A stretch of 13,515 nt of DNA. It comes from Irpex lacteus (taxonomy: Eukaryota; Basidiomycota; Agaricomycetes; Polyporales; Irpicaceae). The DNA lies in contig MQVO02000242.1 in NCBI GenBank assembly GCA_001986395.2, positions 1 to 13,515 of the forward strand, written 5' to 3'. Position 1 is the stretch's first letter, and every line of letters begins with the position of its first letter. Shown here one piece after another: positions 13,226 to 13,515 of this stretch. Below the pieces are notes generated by a model. The model ran no database searches, was not told the origin of the DNA, and saw only the letters and a program-made list of their open reading frames with translations. Both the position numbers and the translations under genes were made by a program.

Positions 13226-13515
13226 AGTTCTGGTTTCACCATTATGGAATTGAACTTTACATAGAATTAATAAATGGATATTATCTCTATTAGATAAATG
13301 TGCAAATATATCAGTCCAGAATAGAGTGATATATTGAGTTAAAATAGTAGTACTTAATGTAGTACCTTGTGTTAATTATACATTTGTTGTTGTATCATTT
13401 TTATTTTTACTTTATAAACCCGGTAGGTACTTAAACTTCAGGGTCCACTGCCCCCACTAATATATTTTTTCATTTAAGAATAAACATTACCATACACACT
13501 ACAAACTGTAGATAA

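Larger units (their letters stand above)
10627..13515 (-). pseudogene. dpo: family B DNA polymerase pseudogene (dpo copy 2), runs off the window
   Basis: A second protein-primed polymerase, about 60-65% identical to copy 1 by eye in aligned stretches, so it is a different plasmid lineage and not a recent duplicate. Pieces of all reading frames line up from the window end to 10627. Breaks lie near 13420, 13374, 12608, 11707, 11352, 11335, 11163, 10832 and 10812. Most are single bases within or beside homopolymers. All catalytic residues survive in some frame: TIDIE, YAHNLSGFDG, YCSID, YTGG, DVNSLYP, KLLMNSLYG, YTDTDS, KVY. Unlike copy 1, the N-terminal domain and exonuclease are still in one frame (12578-13225). 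It cannot make a full enzyme as written, unless the indels are sequencing errors. The 5' end lies beyond the window or within its last bases. Confidence 0.9.

Noticed and set aside
1..13515. Terminal inverted repeats of an integrated linear plasmid
   Set aside because: I looked at the flanks of both dpo copies and the membrane gene run and found no long inverted repeat pairing them; a computed self-comparison would be needed to exclude it.
1..13515. Plasmid-type RNA polymerase gene (rpo)
   Set aside because: No frame or frame chain shows single-subunit RNA polymerase motifs; if it was part of the element it is lost or outside the window.

Overview
The window looks like an accessory, mosaic stretch of a fungal mitochondrial genome, most likely basidiomycete. 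It is very AT-rich, carries mitochondrial-type tRNAs, has short pieces of mitochondrial genes (nad4, rnl, probably rns), and holds repeated copies of a protein-primed family B DNA polymerase (dpo), the replication gene of linear fungal mitochondrial plasmids. No bacterial or nuclear gene structure is visible. The taxon is an inference; no species-level marker is complete.

Layout. 1-1417: AT-rich DNA with no recognisable gene, carrying a 94 bp hairpin repeat (174-267). 1420-1650: a third dpo scrap on the plus strand, broken by stops and ending in a fold-back. 1755-1834: an unassigned GC-rich block. 1875-1947: trnD(GUC). 2221-2331: G-cluster repeats. 2341-5263 (minus): dpo copy 1, with an intact catalytic frame and an N-terminal part separated by two close frameshifts. 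5533-5682 (minus): a probable LAGLIDADG homing-endonuclease tail. 5909-7574 (minus): a run of small unknown frames, mostly membrane proteins plus one acidic protein, several of them split by frameshifts. 7591-7641: a double-hairpin element. 7935-8073: an nad4 fragment, followed at once by the second copy of the 94 bp repeat (8082-8179). 8335-8596 (minus): trnK(UUU) and trnG(UCC). 8916-9187 (plus): a frameshifted coiled-coil remnant. 9194-9233: a trnN-like half. 9302-9480 (minus): an rns fragment. 9504-9577 (minus): trnV(UAC) with unusually weak pairing. 9610-9916 (minus): an rnl fragment. 9990-10050: stacked hairpins. 10057-10141 (plus): trnY(GUA). 10162-10471 (plus): a membrane-anchor remnant. 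10541-10600: a second G-cluster array. 10627-13515 (minus): dpo copy 2, a pseudogene with every catalytic motif present but about nine frameshifts, running off the window end.

How it fits together. Three dpo sources of different sequence, each dpo 3' end followed by G-cluster repeats, and an unknown acidic/membrane gene run on the same strand upstream of dpo copy 1 suggest repeated capture of linear plasmids (invertrons) into one hotspot that also collects scraps of ordinary mitochondrial genes. The most interesting candidate is the cassette at 2341-7574 (acidic protein, several membrane proteins, protein-primed polymerase), which may be the gene set of an undescribed plasmid or virus-like element. 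An important caveat is that nearly all lesions are one-base changes in homopolymers, and the two 94-98 bp repeat copies differ only in homopolymer lengths, so some frameshifts may be assembly errors.
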